The translations under genes and the position numbers were made by a program. Of a stretch of 64,000 bases of DNA, positions 50,888 through 60,115 are shown piece after piece; position 1 is the stretch's first letter; each line of letters begins with the position of its first letter. Source of the DNA: Borrelia persica No12 (lineage in GTDB: Bacteria; Spirochaetota; Spirochaetia; Borreliales; Borreliaceae); NCBI RefSeq assembly GCF_000500045.1, contig NZ_AYOT01000225.1, positions 151,271-215,270 on the forward strand. The letters run 5' to 3'. Below the pieces are notes generated by a model. That model was given only the letters and a program-made list of their open reading frames with translations, was not told the DNA's origin and did not search any database.

Positions 50888-51745
50888 ATGGGTAGAAAAG
50901 AAAAAATTATAGCTTTTATATTTGATTTTGATGATACTTTAATTTATGGTAACATGCAACAAGTGCTGTTTGATGAGTATAATGTTGATGCTAATTTGTT
51001 TTGGAGTGAAGTTGAAAATTTATCTGTTACTTATAACGAAAATCATTGTAATCTCATTGCTAATGAGATGATATATTTATCACATTTTTTAACTTATGTA
51101 AGAGAAGGTATTTTTAGGGGATTAAATAATAAAGTATTGTTTGAATTAGGCTCAAGATTAAAATTTTTTGAAGGTGTGATTGATTTGTTTAAAGAAATAA
51201 ATCATATAAATAGAACTTTAAAGGAATCAGATGCAGTTATAAATATTTATATTGTCTCTAGTGGTTTTAGACAGATGATTTTGGGTAGTAGTATTGCTTC
51301 TTATGTTACTAAGGTTTGGGCTTGTGAATTTATAGATTCATATCTTTTGCCTTATTATAAAAATTTAGATAATAAGTTTTCATCAAATAAGGTTTTAAGT
51401 AGTGTATGTTATTTTGTAGATCACACAATAAAGACTAGAGTGATTTTTGAATTAAATAAGGGTTCCTATGATAAAGTTAATAAACGAATTCCAAAAAGTA
51501 GAAGAGAAATTCCTTTTGAAAATATGTTTTATATTGCAGATGGTTTTAATGATATTCCAGCTTTTGAAATTTTGAATAATAATTTAAATCACTATAGGAA
51601 TACATTAACAGTTTATTATGGAAATAATGAAAATGCTAAGAAGTTAGTTAAGGATAAAAGGGTAGGAGATTTAGCTGAGGCTAATTATTCTAAGGGAACT
51701 AAGTTGTATAATTGGATAATGGAAAAAATTTCTTTAACTATCTAA
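50888..51745 (+). CDS. HAD-superfamily hydrolase
   Basis: 285 residues. Motif I FDFDDTLIYGN (nucleophile Asp) is at residues 13-23. Motif II is VSSGFRQMI, a conserved Lys follows, and motif IV is IADGFNDIPAFEIL. The cap region is large. Phosphatase activity is the family norm and the substrate is unknown. Divergent from cdaA (BB0007 position). No evident ribosome-binding site before the ATG. Confidence 0.78.
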   Translation: MGRKEKIIAFIFDFDDTLIYGNMQQVLFDEYNVDANLFWSEVENLSVTYNENHCNLIANEMIYLSHFLTYVREGIFRGLNNKVLFELGSRLKFFEGVIDLFKEINHINRTLKESDAVINIYIVSSGFRQMILGSSIASYVTKVWACEFIDSYLLPYYKNLDNKFSSNKVLSSVCYFVDHTIKTRVIFELNKGSYDKVNKRIPKSRREIPFENMFYIADGFNDIPAFEILNNNLNHYRNTLTVYYGNNENAKKLVKDKRVGDLAEANYSKGTKLYNWIMEKISLTI

Positions 51746-51851
51746 ATTGTATAGACTTAATTTAAGGTTTAATGGGTAAGGTTAAGTTTTGTATTGACTT
51801 TGCTTACTTTTAAGTATTTTGCACAATGTGATTTAAATGGGGGGAATTGAA

Positions 51852-52931
51852 ATGGCTTTAGAGCTCAAATCAACTGATAGATTAAAATTTGTTAAGTTGC
51901 AGTCGGTTTTTTATGTTGTAGCATTAATTATAATGTTGATTACCATTTTAAAGGTGGCACAAACAATATTTAAACCTTTATCTATTGCACTATTTCTTGG
52001 ATTTTTGGTCTATCCTATTTATACTTTTCTTAAAAAGTTAAAAATACCAAGAGTTTTAATTGTTTGTATCATTTTTTTTGTTCTTTTTTTATTTTTTTAT
52101 TTGGTTTTTAGTTTTGTTTATTATAGTGTTACTGTTTTAATTGATCAACTTCCTTATTATCAAAAACAATTAATTTTTATTATAGGAGATATTCTTGAAA
52201 AATATAAATTAGATAGTACTATTATTAGCAATATTGATTTTTCTAAGTATATTTATCCTTTCTTAACTCGGATATCTAATGAAATTATTGGATTTGCAAG
52301 CAGTTTGGTGGTGTTATTTTTATTATTGTATTTTTTGTTATCGGAAATACATATTTTTGATATAAAAGTCAAAAATGCGTTTAAACAGTCTGTTTCAAGT
52401 ATGTTTATTGAGGTTTTAAATACAATAAATAATCAAATTAGTAAGTATTTGGGAATTAAGGTTTTTGTTAGTTTCCTTACAGGATTGTTAGTATTTATAG
52501 GCTTGAAATTATTTGGACAAGATTTTCCTCGCGTGTGGGCTGTGCTTACATTTGTTTTTAATTTTATTCCAAGTATAGGTTCAATTTTGGCTGTTTTTTT
52601 TATTATGATAGCTGCTTTGGTACAGTTTTATCCTGATTTAAATTTAGTGCTTTATATATTTATATATAATACATTTGTGCAGATGTTGATTGGAAATATT
52701 CTTGAGCCGAAGATGCAGGGACATAGACTTGATCTTTCGCCTTTTTTATTACTTTGTTTTCTTTTCTTTTGGGGATGGCTTTGGGGTGTTGTGGGACTTT
52801 TAATAGCCTATCCTTTTACAGTTGTTATAAAAGTAATAGTAGATAATATAGCCTATTTGCGACCTTTTTCTGTATTTTTAAGCGGTTCTAAGATATTAAC
52901 CGTTGATGATGTTGATAATAAGGATAATTGA
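51852..52931 (+). CDS. AI-2E/PerM-family permease
   Basis: 359 residues with about eight membrane segments and the AI-2E/UPF0118 pattern: a hydrophobic pair, a soluble loop (SVTVLIDQLPYYQKQL), then FNFIPSIGSILAVFF and NILEPKMQGHRLDLSPFLLLCFLFFWG. Relatives are called AI-2 exporters or ion antiporters. The actual substrate here is unknown. I start it at the ATG after GGGGGGAATTG; an ATG five codons upstream is possible. It overlaps trpS by one base. Confidence 0.85.
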   Translation: MALELKSTDRLKFVKLQSVFYVVALIIMLITILKVAQTIFKPLSIALFLGFLVYPIYTFLKKLKIPRVLIVCIIFFVLFLFFYLVFSFVYYSVTVLIDQLPYYQKQLIFIIGDILEKYKLDSTIISNIDFSKYIYPFLTRISNEIIGFASSLVVLFLLLYFLLSEIHIFDIKVKNAFKQSVSSMFIEVLNTINNQISKYLGIKVFVSFLTGLLVFIGLKLFGQDFPRVWAVLTFVFNFIPSIGSILAVFFIMIAALVQFYPDLNLVLYIFIYNTFVQMLIGNILEPKMQGHRLDLSPFLLLCFLFFWGWLWGVVGLLIAYPFTVVIKVIVDNIAYLRPFSVFLSGSKILTVDDVDNKDN

Positions 52932-53980
52932 TGCAAAAGAAAGTTATGCTTACTGGAGACAGACCTACGGGCTCTCTTCATTTGGGACATTATATGGGTT
53001 CTATTGTTAATAGATTAAAGTATCAGGAAGAGTATGAGACTTATATTATTATAGCGGATTTACATACACTTACTACAAAGTCAGACTTAAAAAGCATTAG
53101 TGAAATATCAGTTAACGTTAGAGAGATGGTTTTGGACTATTTGGCTTGTGGAATTGATCCTGAGAGAGTGAATATTTATTTGCAATCAGCTATACCTGAG
53201 CTTTTAGAATTAAATTTAATATTATCAATGATTGTTATGGTTAATCGTTTACAAAGGATTCCTAGTATAAAAGACATGAGTATTAATGCTGGACTTAGTG
53301 AGATTCCTTATGGTCTTTTAGGCTATCCTGTTTTAATGAGTGCAGATATTTTGATGACAAAGGCTAATTTAGTTCCTGTTGGACGTGATAATGAAGCTCA
53401 TATTGAACTTACAAGAGAACTTGCTAGAAAATTTAATTTTCTTTATGGTGAAGATTTTTTTCCAATTCCTGAAGCTGTCTTTACAGATTCTCAGACTCTT
53501 GTGGGGATTGATGGTAAAACTAAAATGAGTAAAAGTCTTGGAAATGCAATATTTTTAAATGATGATGTGAAATTATTACACAAAAAAGTTATGTCTATGT
53601 TTACAGACCCAAACAGAATAAGAGCAGACGTACCAGGAAAAGTTGATGGTAATCCTGTTTTTATTTATCATGATTTTTTCAATAATGATGTTGATGAACT
53701 TTGTGAACTTAAGAGTAGATATCAAAAAGGTACAATTGGAGACGTTGAAGTTAAGGAGCGACTTTTTAAGGTCTTAGATCAATTTTTAATTCCGATTAGA
53801 GATAGAAGAGAATTTTTTAAAGCAAAGAAGGGTTATGTTGATGAGATAATTTTTGAAGGTACAAATAAGACTCGAAAAGTTGCATTAGAAGTTGTAAGGG
53901 ATGCTAAAAACTTAATTGGTATATCAAAAACATGGAATGGAATTAGGAGAAATGTAGAAAAAATTATGAAAAATAGATAA
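52931..53980 (+). CDS. trpS: Tryptophanyl-tRNA synthetase
   Basis: Class I synthetase. HIGH-type motif GSLHLGHYMG at residues 15-24 and KMSKS in TKMSKSLGNAI. 349 residues, standard for bacterial TrpRS. The ATG overlaps the permease stop (TGATG), so the two are coupled. Followed by a long hairpin shared with pgm. Confidence 0.97.
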   Translation: MQKKVMLTGDRPTGSLHLGHYMGSIVNRLKYQEEYETYIIIADLHTLTTKSDLKSISEISVNVREMVLDYLACGIDPERVNIYLQSAIPELLELNLILSMIVMVNRLQRIPSIKDMSINAGLSEIPYGLLGYPVLMSADILMTKANLVPVGRDNEAHIELTRELARKFNFLYGEDFFPIPEAVFTDSQTLVGIDGKTKMSKSLGNAIFLNDDVKLLHKKVMSMFTDPNRIRADVPGKVDGNPVFIYHDFFNNDVDELCELKSRYQKGTIGDVEVKERLFKVLDQFLIPIRDRREFFKAKKGYVDEIIFEGTNKTRKVALEVVRDAKNLIGISKTWNGIRRNVEKIMKNR

Positions 53981-53987
53981 AGAATAG

Positions 53988-54043
53988 TCCGTAATATAAA
54001 TTGTCTTCATAGATCAGACTGTGCGTTTTATTTATATTACGGA
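53988..54043. terminator. Long hairpin between trpS and pgm
   Basis: 14-bp perfect arms (TCCGTAATATAAAT at 53988-54001, ATTTATATTACGGA at 54030-54043) around a 28-nt loop that contains a further small GTCT/AGAC pairing. The right arm runs into the pgm 3' end, so it also encodes the last pgm codons. It lies where the two convergent transcripts end. Confidence 0.75.
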
Positions 54044-55822
54044 ATTTGCAGTTTGTATTAGATATTTATGGAAGTCCAAAATGGTATATAGTAAGTTTTT
54101 ATATTCGGATTTAACTTCGCTTAATACTCTGAATATAGGTTCTGTTTGTGAACCACGCATCCATAAACTTCCAATTATTTCATGTTTGTCATTTTTTAAT
54201 AAGACTTTAAATCCTCCTGATGAATTGCCGGTTCTGGTGGTAGTTTGTGTTATTCCTTCATAATTGATGATTTCATAACTATGTATTGGTAATTTATGTA
54301 TTGCCGTGTTGTTTTTGTTGAATTCTTGTTTTAGTAATTTTTCATAGTTAGTTTTTAGTATTTCTTGATTTTTTACGTTTATTTTAAGCATAGCTTTTTT
54401 TGATGATACTTCTACATTATTGTAAAAATTTACTGTCTTAAGTATATCATCAAGATTATAATGTTCGTTATATGAATTGTTAGATAATGTGCACCATATC
54501 TTGTAAAGATTTTTGATTTTAAGTAATTTTATAATACTCAAGACTGTTGCAAGTGGGTCTCTTACTTTTGAAGGGTATGTAATATTTCCTCCATTTGATC
54601 CCTCTCCAAAGATTTTTATTATTAGTCCTTTTTTTCGTAAAATATCAGCCATTTCTGTTAAATTTGCTTCTCCAACTTCGACTCTATAAACTTTTGTATT
54701 AAATAGTGAGGCTATTTTTTCGATGTTTAGAGAGGTTGCGTCATTAACCACTACAGCCAAGTTTTCTTTGATTCCTATATGATAAAGATAGCTAAGTTCT
54801 GAGAGCACTGAGAGTGCAAATATTGTTTGCGATGGAATAATCTTTGCTTGTCCATTTTTTTTGATTGTAACTAAATTTCCTCGATCTCCATCACAATCGG
54901 GTACATATCCTAATTGAAATGAATTGTCTTTTTGAAATTTTTGTTCTAATATTTGTTTGCACATGTTTAAAGATTCTCCTTCAGGAGTCATTCCATGCTT
55001 GAAAATACCGATTTCAGTGTTATGAAGTTCTAATTTTATTCCTAAAGATTCAAGCATTTCTTTATCAATTGAATTAATACGAGACCCACCGTTCATTTCT
55101 CCTATTATTCCCATAGGCTCTTTTTTGATATTTGTTTTTAATATATCAATATTTTTTTGATTATCCTTATCCGAATATATGATTTGCTGCATTAGTGATT
55201 TATATGAGTTATAGGATTGTGTTTTAGATTTTTCCTTTGAAGTGATTATTGCTTTATATGTTTTTAAGTAAGTAATATTATTGTTGAAGTTTTGTAAGTT
55301 TGTTATTAGGCTTTTTATGAAATTTTCATTTTCTATATTAGATTTAATTTTATCTATTATTTTCTTTATTTCCTTTGAATTTAAGACACCCCCATCGTCT
55401 AGTCCAGTTTTAATACCATTATATCCTTTAGGATTGTGGCTAGCAGAAATATATATAAAACCTTTTGAATTTTTACTAAGTTTTGTATAAGCTAAAATTT
55501 CTGGTATTGGAAGTATGCCAAAGAAATTTATTTTGTCATTATTTAAAATTAAGGTCTTAATTATTATTTGTGATATTATGTCTCCCGTTGCTCTTGAGTC
55601 TAATCCAACATTGATGTATTCTTTTGGTTTGTCTTTCAAATAATTAGATATTGTAAGCGATATGATTGCGACCAATATTTTATCATCGTCATTTATTTTA
55701 TAATCCATTGAATTTTCTTCTTTTGATTGTGCAAATATTTTTCTAAATCCTGAAGGAGAGAGTATCATTTCGTTAATAGACTTTTTTAAGTTTGTCATGT
55801 TTAATATATAATTTTTTAACAT
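54032..55822 (-). CDS. pgm: Phosphoglucomutase/phosphomannomutase
   Basis: Interconverts hexose 1- and 6-phosphates. The phosphoserine loop is YISASHNPKGYNGIKT (Ser near residue 130). The metal loop is GYVPDCDGDRGN and the sugar-binding part is EGSNGGN. 596 residues, longer than most, with an insertion near 180-235. Divergent from the UDPGP-type gene, which would use glucose-1-phosphate as its substrate. The ATG at 55822 has an AGAG ribosome-binding site; one at 55798 is possible. Confidence 0.9.
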   Translation of the reverse strand: MLKNYILNMTNLKKSINEMILSPSGFRKIFAQSKEENSMDYKINDDDKILVAIISLTISNYLKDKPKEYINVGLDSRATGDIISQIIIKTLILNNDKINFFGILPIPEILAYTKLSKNSKGFIYISASHNPKGYNGIKTGLDDGGVLNSKEIKKIIDKIKSNIENENFIKSLITNLQNFNNNITYLKTYKAIITSKEKSKTQSYNSYKSLMQQIIYSDKDNQKNIDILKTNIKKEPMGIIGEMNGGSRINSIDKEMLESLGIKLELHNTEIGIFKHGMTPEGESLNMCKQILEQKFQKDNSFQLGYVPDCDGDRGNLVTIKKNGQAKIIPSQTIFALSVLSELSYLYHIGIKENLAVVVNDATSLNIEKIASLFNTKVYRVEVGEANLTEMADILRKKGLIIKIFGEGSNGGNITYPSKVRDPLATVLSIIKLLKIKNLYKIWCTLSNNSYNEHYNLDDILKTVNFYNNVEVSSKKAMLKINVKNQEILKTNYEKLLKQEFNKNNTAIHKLPIHSYEIINYEGITQTTTRTGNSSGGFKVLLKNDKHEIIGSLWMRGSQTEPIFRVLSEVKSEYKNLLYTILDFHKYLIQTANSVI

Positions 55823-55915
55823 ATTTTTCTCTTAATTAGTATAGTACTATAATAAATATTAATATTAAAATATAATTATACTTATTTACCTTATGTTTAA
55901 ATGAGGTTTTTTAGT

Positions 55916-57370
55916 ATGTGTGAAGTAATAGATAAAATTTTTTCTAAAGAAATACTTGATATGCTTAATATGCATCAAATTAAAGCATTAAACATATCTT
56001 TTAAAAATTTTCCAAATGAAAATTATGGTAATATTTTAAGTCTTACTGATAATTCTGTTAAATTAAAATTTAAAAAGGAACTCGTTGAACATAATTTGAA
56101 AAAATATATTGATGATTATACAAAGTTTTTGTTTTCCTCAGAAGGTGATTTTTATATTTTCACTGCTGATAATTTGGAAAAGATAGGGTTGTCACTTTAT
56201 CCTTATTTTTCGTTTGGTATTTTAAATGGGGGCTCTGCAACCAGTTATTTTGATATACTTAAAAATAGTGATTTTAATAATGAATTGTATTTTTTATATG
56301 AAAATAAAATATTAGAAGCTAAGGAGTTTTTTGGACATTTGCCTAAGGGAATTACACCTGCGTATGTTAATGAGGATGGTAGTTATGGATTTTCATTTTT
56401 GGCATTAAAAATGCGACATCTTTTACTGCTTTCTAAGCAGTATTTTGAACTTTATGGGAAGAGTATTAAACCTTCTATTTTTCAGATGACTAGTGTTAAG
56501 ACTTATAAATTAATTTCTGATTTTTTAGATACTATTTTTGATAGTGATTTGATTAAAGGTTTGAATTATTGTAATTTTGGCAAATCAGATATTTTAACAG
56601 CAATTCAGCCTTTGATATATTGTTATAAAGAGTTAGGTGATGGTCATTATGAGTATTTTAATTATGTCAATAATGGTAAGAAGACTTTTTTAACTTTACC
56701 TGCGGGACATGGTCAAAATTTTAAAGTTTTAAGGGATATTTATGTCAAGCTTTATAATTCAGGAAAAAAATTTGTATATATTGGTAATGTTGATAATATT
56801 GGTTTTACTGTTAACTTAAAAACACTTGCTATAATGGCTATAACTAATTGTTCTGCTGGATTTGAATTTAGCCTTAAGACATCACTAGATACTAAGGGAG
56901 GGATTTTAATTGTAGATGATGATAATCATTTAACTTGTGTTGATATTGGTAGTGCTATTTCTAGGGAAACAGTATTAAAATGTGAGTGTAAAGGGGGTAA
57001 GATTTTTTTTAATTGTGCTACAGGTCTTTTTAATTTAGAATATTTAATAGAAAATATTGATAGAATAATATCAGATATGCCTATAAGAGTTATTGAACAT
57101 ACTAAAGATTTTGGTAAGTATACTTCAATTGAGCAAATAACTTGGGAAGTTATAAAGATGATAGATAATCCATTGATTTTTAAAGTAAGTAGGGAAGATA
57201 GATTTTTACCTGCTAAATTGTTTATTAATACACTTGTTATGAGTAATTATATGAATGATAAATTTTTAAATACCTTTTCTGATATTGCAAAATATTTAAA
57301 TATTGCTCTTAATAATATTTTGCAGAGTAAATATGATTTAGTTTTGAAACAAGGTAAATGGGATGTGTAA
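55916..57370 (+). CDS. UDPGP-type UTP-hexose-1-phosphate uridylyltransferase (probable)
   Basis: 484 residues, often left hypothetical (BB0003 position). Visible signatures of the eukaryote-type UDP-glucose pyrophosphorylase fold: GILNGGSATSYFD as the nucleotide loop (LNGGLGT type), LTLPAGHGQNF, and YIGNVDNIGFTVNLKTLA matching the NxDNLG motif. The Lys of the classical loop is not obvious. Product sugar unknown (UDP-glucose or UDP-GlcNAc). I start it at the second ATG, with GAGG upstream. It overlaps nagZ by 8 bp. Confidence 0.72.
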   Translation: MCEVIDKIFSKEILDMLNMHQIKALNISFKNFPNENYGNILSLTDNSVKLKFKKELVEHNLKKYIDDYTKFLFSSEGDFYIFTADNLEKIGLSLYPYFSFGILNGGSATSYFDILKNSDFNNELYFLYENKILEAKEFFGHLPKGITPAYVNEDGSYGFSFLALKMRHLLLLSKQYFELYGKSIKPSIFQMTSVKTYKLISDFLDTIFDSDLIKGLNYCNFGKSDILTAIQPLIYCYKELGDGHYEYFNYVNNGKKTFLTLPAGHGQNFKVLRDIYVKLYNSGKKFVYIGNVDNIGFTVNLKTLAIMAITNCSAGFEFSLKTSLDTKGGILIVDDDNHLTCVDIGSAISRETVLKCECKGGKIFFNCATGLFNLEYLIENIDRIISDMPIRVIEHTKDFGKYTSIEQITWEVIKMIDNPLIFKVSREDRFLPAKLFINTLVMSNYMNDKFLNTFSDIAKYLNIALNNILQSKYDLVLKQGKWDV

Positions 57371-58400
57371 ATTGAAGTTATTTGTATTTTTATTTTTTAG
57401 TTTTATTGTATTGGGAGCTATTCCAGAGATAGATTATGATTATTTTGAAAGTGATAAATTTGATCTTATAGATGTTGATAAGTTTTTAGGAAAAGTTAGT
57501 TTTAAAGATATTTTAAATCAAAATTGTATTTTTATTGGTATTAGAAATGTTTCTAATCCTGGTGCTGTGCAATCACTTACTAAAAGTGAACTTGTTAAAA
57601 TACAAGAAATAGATCCAGTGGGAGTTATTTTGTTTAGGGAAAATTTTAAAGATGCTAAGCAAACTAAAGAATTAATTGGGCAATTGAGAGAATATCTTGG
57701 TTCTGAAATTTTGATTGCTGTTGATGAAGAAGGAGGATTGGTTAGTAGAGCTAGTGAAAATGAGCAATTAGGAGTTTATAATTTTCCTTCTATGGAATTT
57801 GTTGGGAAGACAGGAGATGTTCAACTTGCATATAAGATTGGTGAAATTCTTGGGAAACAACTTAGACGTCTTGGTATAAATGTAAACATGGCACCTGTAG
57901 CAGATGCTAAATTGACGCCTGATAGTCCACTGGGTAATAGAACTTTTGGGCATTCGTTTTACAATATTGGTCTTATGGTAGAGGCGTTTGTTGATGGAAT
58001 TCAAAGAGAAGGAGTTTTTGCTGTGGTTAAACACTTTCCTGGACTTGGAGGTACTAAGGTAGATACTCATAAAGATTTAGCTTTGTTGCCTTATAGTAAA
58101 AATTTTTTGATGTTAAATAATTTTGTACCATTTGTTTTTGGAAAAGAAGCAAAATTTCTTATGCTTGCTCATGTACTTGTGCCTAAGATTTCTAAAGATG
58201 TTAGTAGTATGTCAAAAGATATTGTAGATATTGTAAGAAATAGTCTAAATATTTTTAGCATTATAATGACTGATGCATATGATATGGGTGCGATTGTGAA
58301 TAATTTTAGTTTAGAGCATGCTATTAAAAAGTCGTTAAATTCAGGTATTGATATTGTGCTTATTCCAGAGGGTTTTACAGGATTTGATATAGAAAAATAA
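57363..58400 (+). CDS. nagZ: Glycoside hydrolase family 3 beta-N-acetylhexosaminidase
   Basis: 345 residues with a signal-type N-terminus (about 3-20), unlike the cytoplasmic E. coli enzyme. It has AVDEEGGLVSR, NMAPVADAKL, KHFPGLGGTKVDTHKDL (the Asp/His dyad) and the nucleophile in MTDAYDMGA. It ends soon after SGIDIVLIPEGF, lacking the last 60-70 residues of E. coli NagZ. Likely role: recycling or trimming of peptidoglycan or host GlcNAc sugars. Overlaps the UDPGP gene by 8 bp. Confidence 0.85.
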   Translation: MCKLKLFVFLFFSFIVLGAIPEIDYDYFESDKFDLIDVDKFLGKVSFKDILNQNCIFIGIRNVSNPGAVQSLTKSELVKIQEIDPVGVILFRENFKDAKQTKELIGQLREYLGSEILIAVDEEGGLVSRASENEQLGVYNFPSMEFVGKTGDVQLAYKIGEILGKQLRRLGINVNMAPVADAKLTPDSPLGNRTFGHSFYNIGLMVEAFVDGIQREGVFAVVKHFPGLGGTKVDTHKDLALLPYSKNFLMLNNFVPFVFGKEAKFLMLAHVLVPKISKDVSSMSKDIVDIVRNSLNIFSIIMTDAYDMGAIVNNFSLEHAIKKSLNSGIDIVLIPEGFTGFDIEK

Positions 58401-58429
58401 CATTTTTTGTTTATTGAAAAAATTTAAGT

Positions 58430-58458
58430 AAAAATAATCATTGATAATGATTATTTTT
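58430..58458 (+). terminator. Strong intrinsic terminator after nagZ
   Basis: 13-bp perfect inverted repeat (58430-58442 and 58446-58458) with a 3-nt GAT loop, the right arm ending in five T, 29 bp after the nagZ stop. It marks the end of the plus-strand core gene cluster. The following bases up to 58647 hold no gene; a weaker TTAAGTC/GACTTAA hairpin sits near 58530-58555. Confidence 0.8.
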
Positions 58459-58647
58459 ATAATTTAATATAATTCATTTTCGTGTGTAATGTGGGTTATA
58501 TTTTGATATAGCCCTTAAAAAAAGGTTTAAGTCTATGTTTTATGGTGACTTAAGTTAAAATACTTATATATAAAAAGGTGGAGTAATTTTGTTGTTTGTG
58601 AGAGTTGTTAATTAATCTTATTTAGTGGGATAAAATATTAATGGTAA

Positions 58648-59190
58648 TTATATGGAGAATATTATAGCTATATCAACTAAGAAATATTCACTGAGAGAAG
58701 AAGAGAAAGTAGAAGTTAAAGAGAATACATTATTGATTGGAATGTCAAATTTAATGGAAAGAAAAGGTAAAGCAGGAAAAAGGAAAGCAGAGATATTGTT
58801 ACCGGTAATAATTGCCGTTCTAAGGGTTATAGGTAATTGAGTACCTATGAGTATATTAATAATAAAAGAATATATTTGTATTTGATATTTTAATATGTAA
58901 AGGGATATAGAGAGGTTGAAATATAAATTTGATAATAGAGTTGAACTTTGCGGATAAAAGTGTATTGGAATGATATTGATGTTGATCCATTCATTGTAAG
59001 TTATGCTTAATCCAATAAATGCATGATATTTGTTATTTTGATTGTAAGGAGTTAAATTAATATAATTATGTTGAATGATTCCTATTTGTAATGGTTTTAT
59101 ATTTGTAAATGAATGATTGTTGTTTTTAAAACACCAGATATGGGAATATACTGTTAATATTAGACAAATTATGAGTTTTAAGTTTTTCAT
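58648..59190 (-). CDS. Exported protein, unknown, possibly outer-membrane barrel
   Basis: 180 residues with a good signal peptide (MKNLKLIICLILTVYSHIWC; the Cys is not in a normal lipobox). The remainder is made of alternating hydrophobic/polar strands rich in Ile, Asn and Ser and ends in a hydrophobic strand VDIAIIFSI, as in small barrels. I recognise no family. It is the last apparently intact core gene, so by order it may be the BB0001 counterpart. A 9-bp palindrome lies about 50 bp upstream. Confidence 0.5.
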   Translation of the reverse strand: MKNLKLIICLILTVYSHIWCFKNNNHSFTNIKPLQIGIIQHNYINLTPYNQNNKYHAFIGLSITYNEWININIIPIHFYPQSSTLLSNLYFNLSISLYILKYQIQIYSFIINILIGTQLPITLRTAIITGNNISAFLFPALPFLSIKFDIPINNVFSLTSTFSSSLSEYFLVDIAIIFSI

Positions 59191-59751
59191 ATTGTGTAAA
59201 AAAAGTGTAACATTTTATTGTTATATAAGAAATTGTATTTCAACTTTTGTTGAAATAGGTAGGATTTATTAACATGTTAATAGATAGTTCTGCTTTTTTG
59301 TTATGAAATATTTCTGACTAGGTGTGAATTTACAAAGTGTAAAAGAACTTGATATTTTTATTAATAATTTTTGCTTTATTTTTATTCAATCTATTTTCAT
59401 AGAGGAATTGCAAATTATAATGTTGAAAAGCATTCTAAATTATATTTTATATTGCCATTTACAATAGTCATTATAAGATTGTATTGTTAGTGATAGGACT
59501 TGTAATGCAATTTATGATCTCGTGGATGAGTTTTGAGAGTTTTTGAGCTTAATGTTTGAGGATACTATTAGTGATTCTGTATTCTAGAAAATGCTTGTCA
59601 TAAGTTTTTGCAGAAAAGTTGATGTTTTGATGTGGTGGTGTTGATTGTAGTAAGAGCAGTTGAAAACCGAAGTTACGGTTTAGAAGATGACAATCGTATA
59701 TTATAAAGTCATAATGAATCAAGATACCAATTTGTTGCATTATAGAATAAA
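59191..59751. other. Gene-free transition between core and plasmid-like DNA
   Basis: About 560 bases with no coding sequence that I can support. It holds a perfect 9-bp inverted repeat with a TTTT loop (TATTTCAAC/GTTGAAATA, 59236-59257). The rest has many stops in all frames. A 63-codon minus-strand frame at 59549-59740 resembles nothing I know. It may be eroded plasmid sequence. Confidence 0.5.
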
Positions 59752-60075
59752 GAAGTATTTGTCAGATTCTTCCTACTTCATCCTTCTTTGTATCTACTTT
59801 AAAAGTAAAGCCCAAAACATCCGAAACTAATTCCAAAAAAGCAAAAAAGCATTCTTTGCACTCTTTCCAACCATTAGTGACACCAGCAAGTTTAGTTAAA
59901 ACACCAATTAGTTGTTTAAAACATCATTTAGCCCCTTTAATTACATCTTCAACTAATTTTATTGTACCTCCATAAGTGTTCTTTGCACCTTACTATTACA
60001 TCCCATCATCACCATCACTAAACTGATGATAATTATTCTCCTTATCTTCTCTATACCTTCTTTCTGTGCTTCTCC
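59752..60075 (-). pseudogene. vlp relic B, leader and N-terminal part (inverted)
   Basis: Read on the minus strand it begins with a Borrelia lipoprotein leader (EKIRRIIIISLVMVMMGC, Cys codon at 59998-60000). A Vlp N-terminal region follows: GAKNTYGGTIKLVEDVIKG, a TGA stop, then LTKLAGVTNGWKECKECF and FLELVSDVLGFTFKVDTKK. It breaks off at DEVG and KYF. Vlps are the surface lipoproteins used for antigenic variation by relapsing-fever Borrelia. Stops and a frameshift show it is dead. Its continuation is on the other strand at 60863. Confidence 0.82.
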
Positions 60076-60115
60076 TCTCTTTTTTCTTTAAAAGACCTCT
60101 TCTTTTTTTAAAAGG

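Noticed and set aside
59549..59740. 63-residue minus-strand ORF in the transition region
   Set aside because: No ribosome-binding site, no recognisable family, and it borders the broken vlp. Probably chance.
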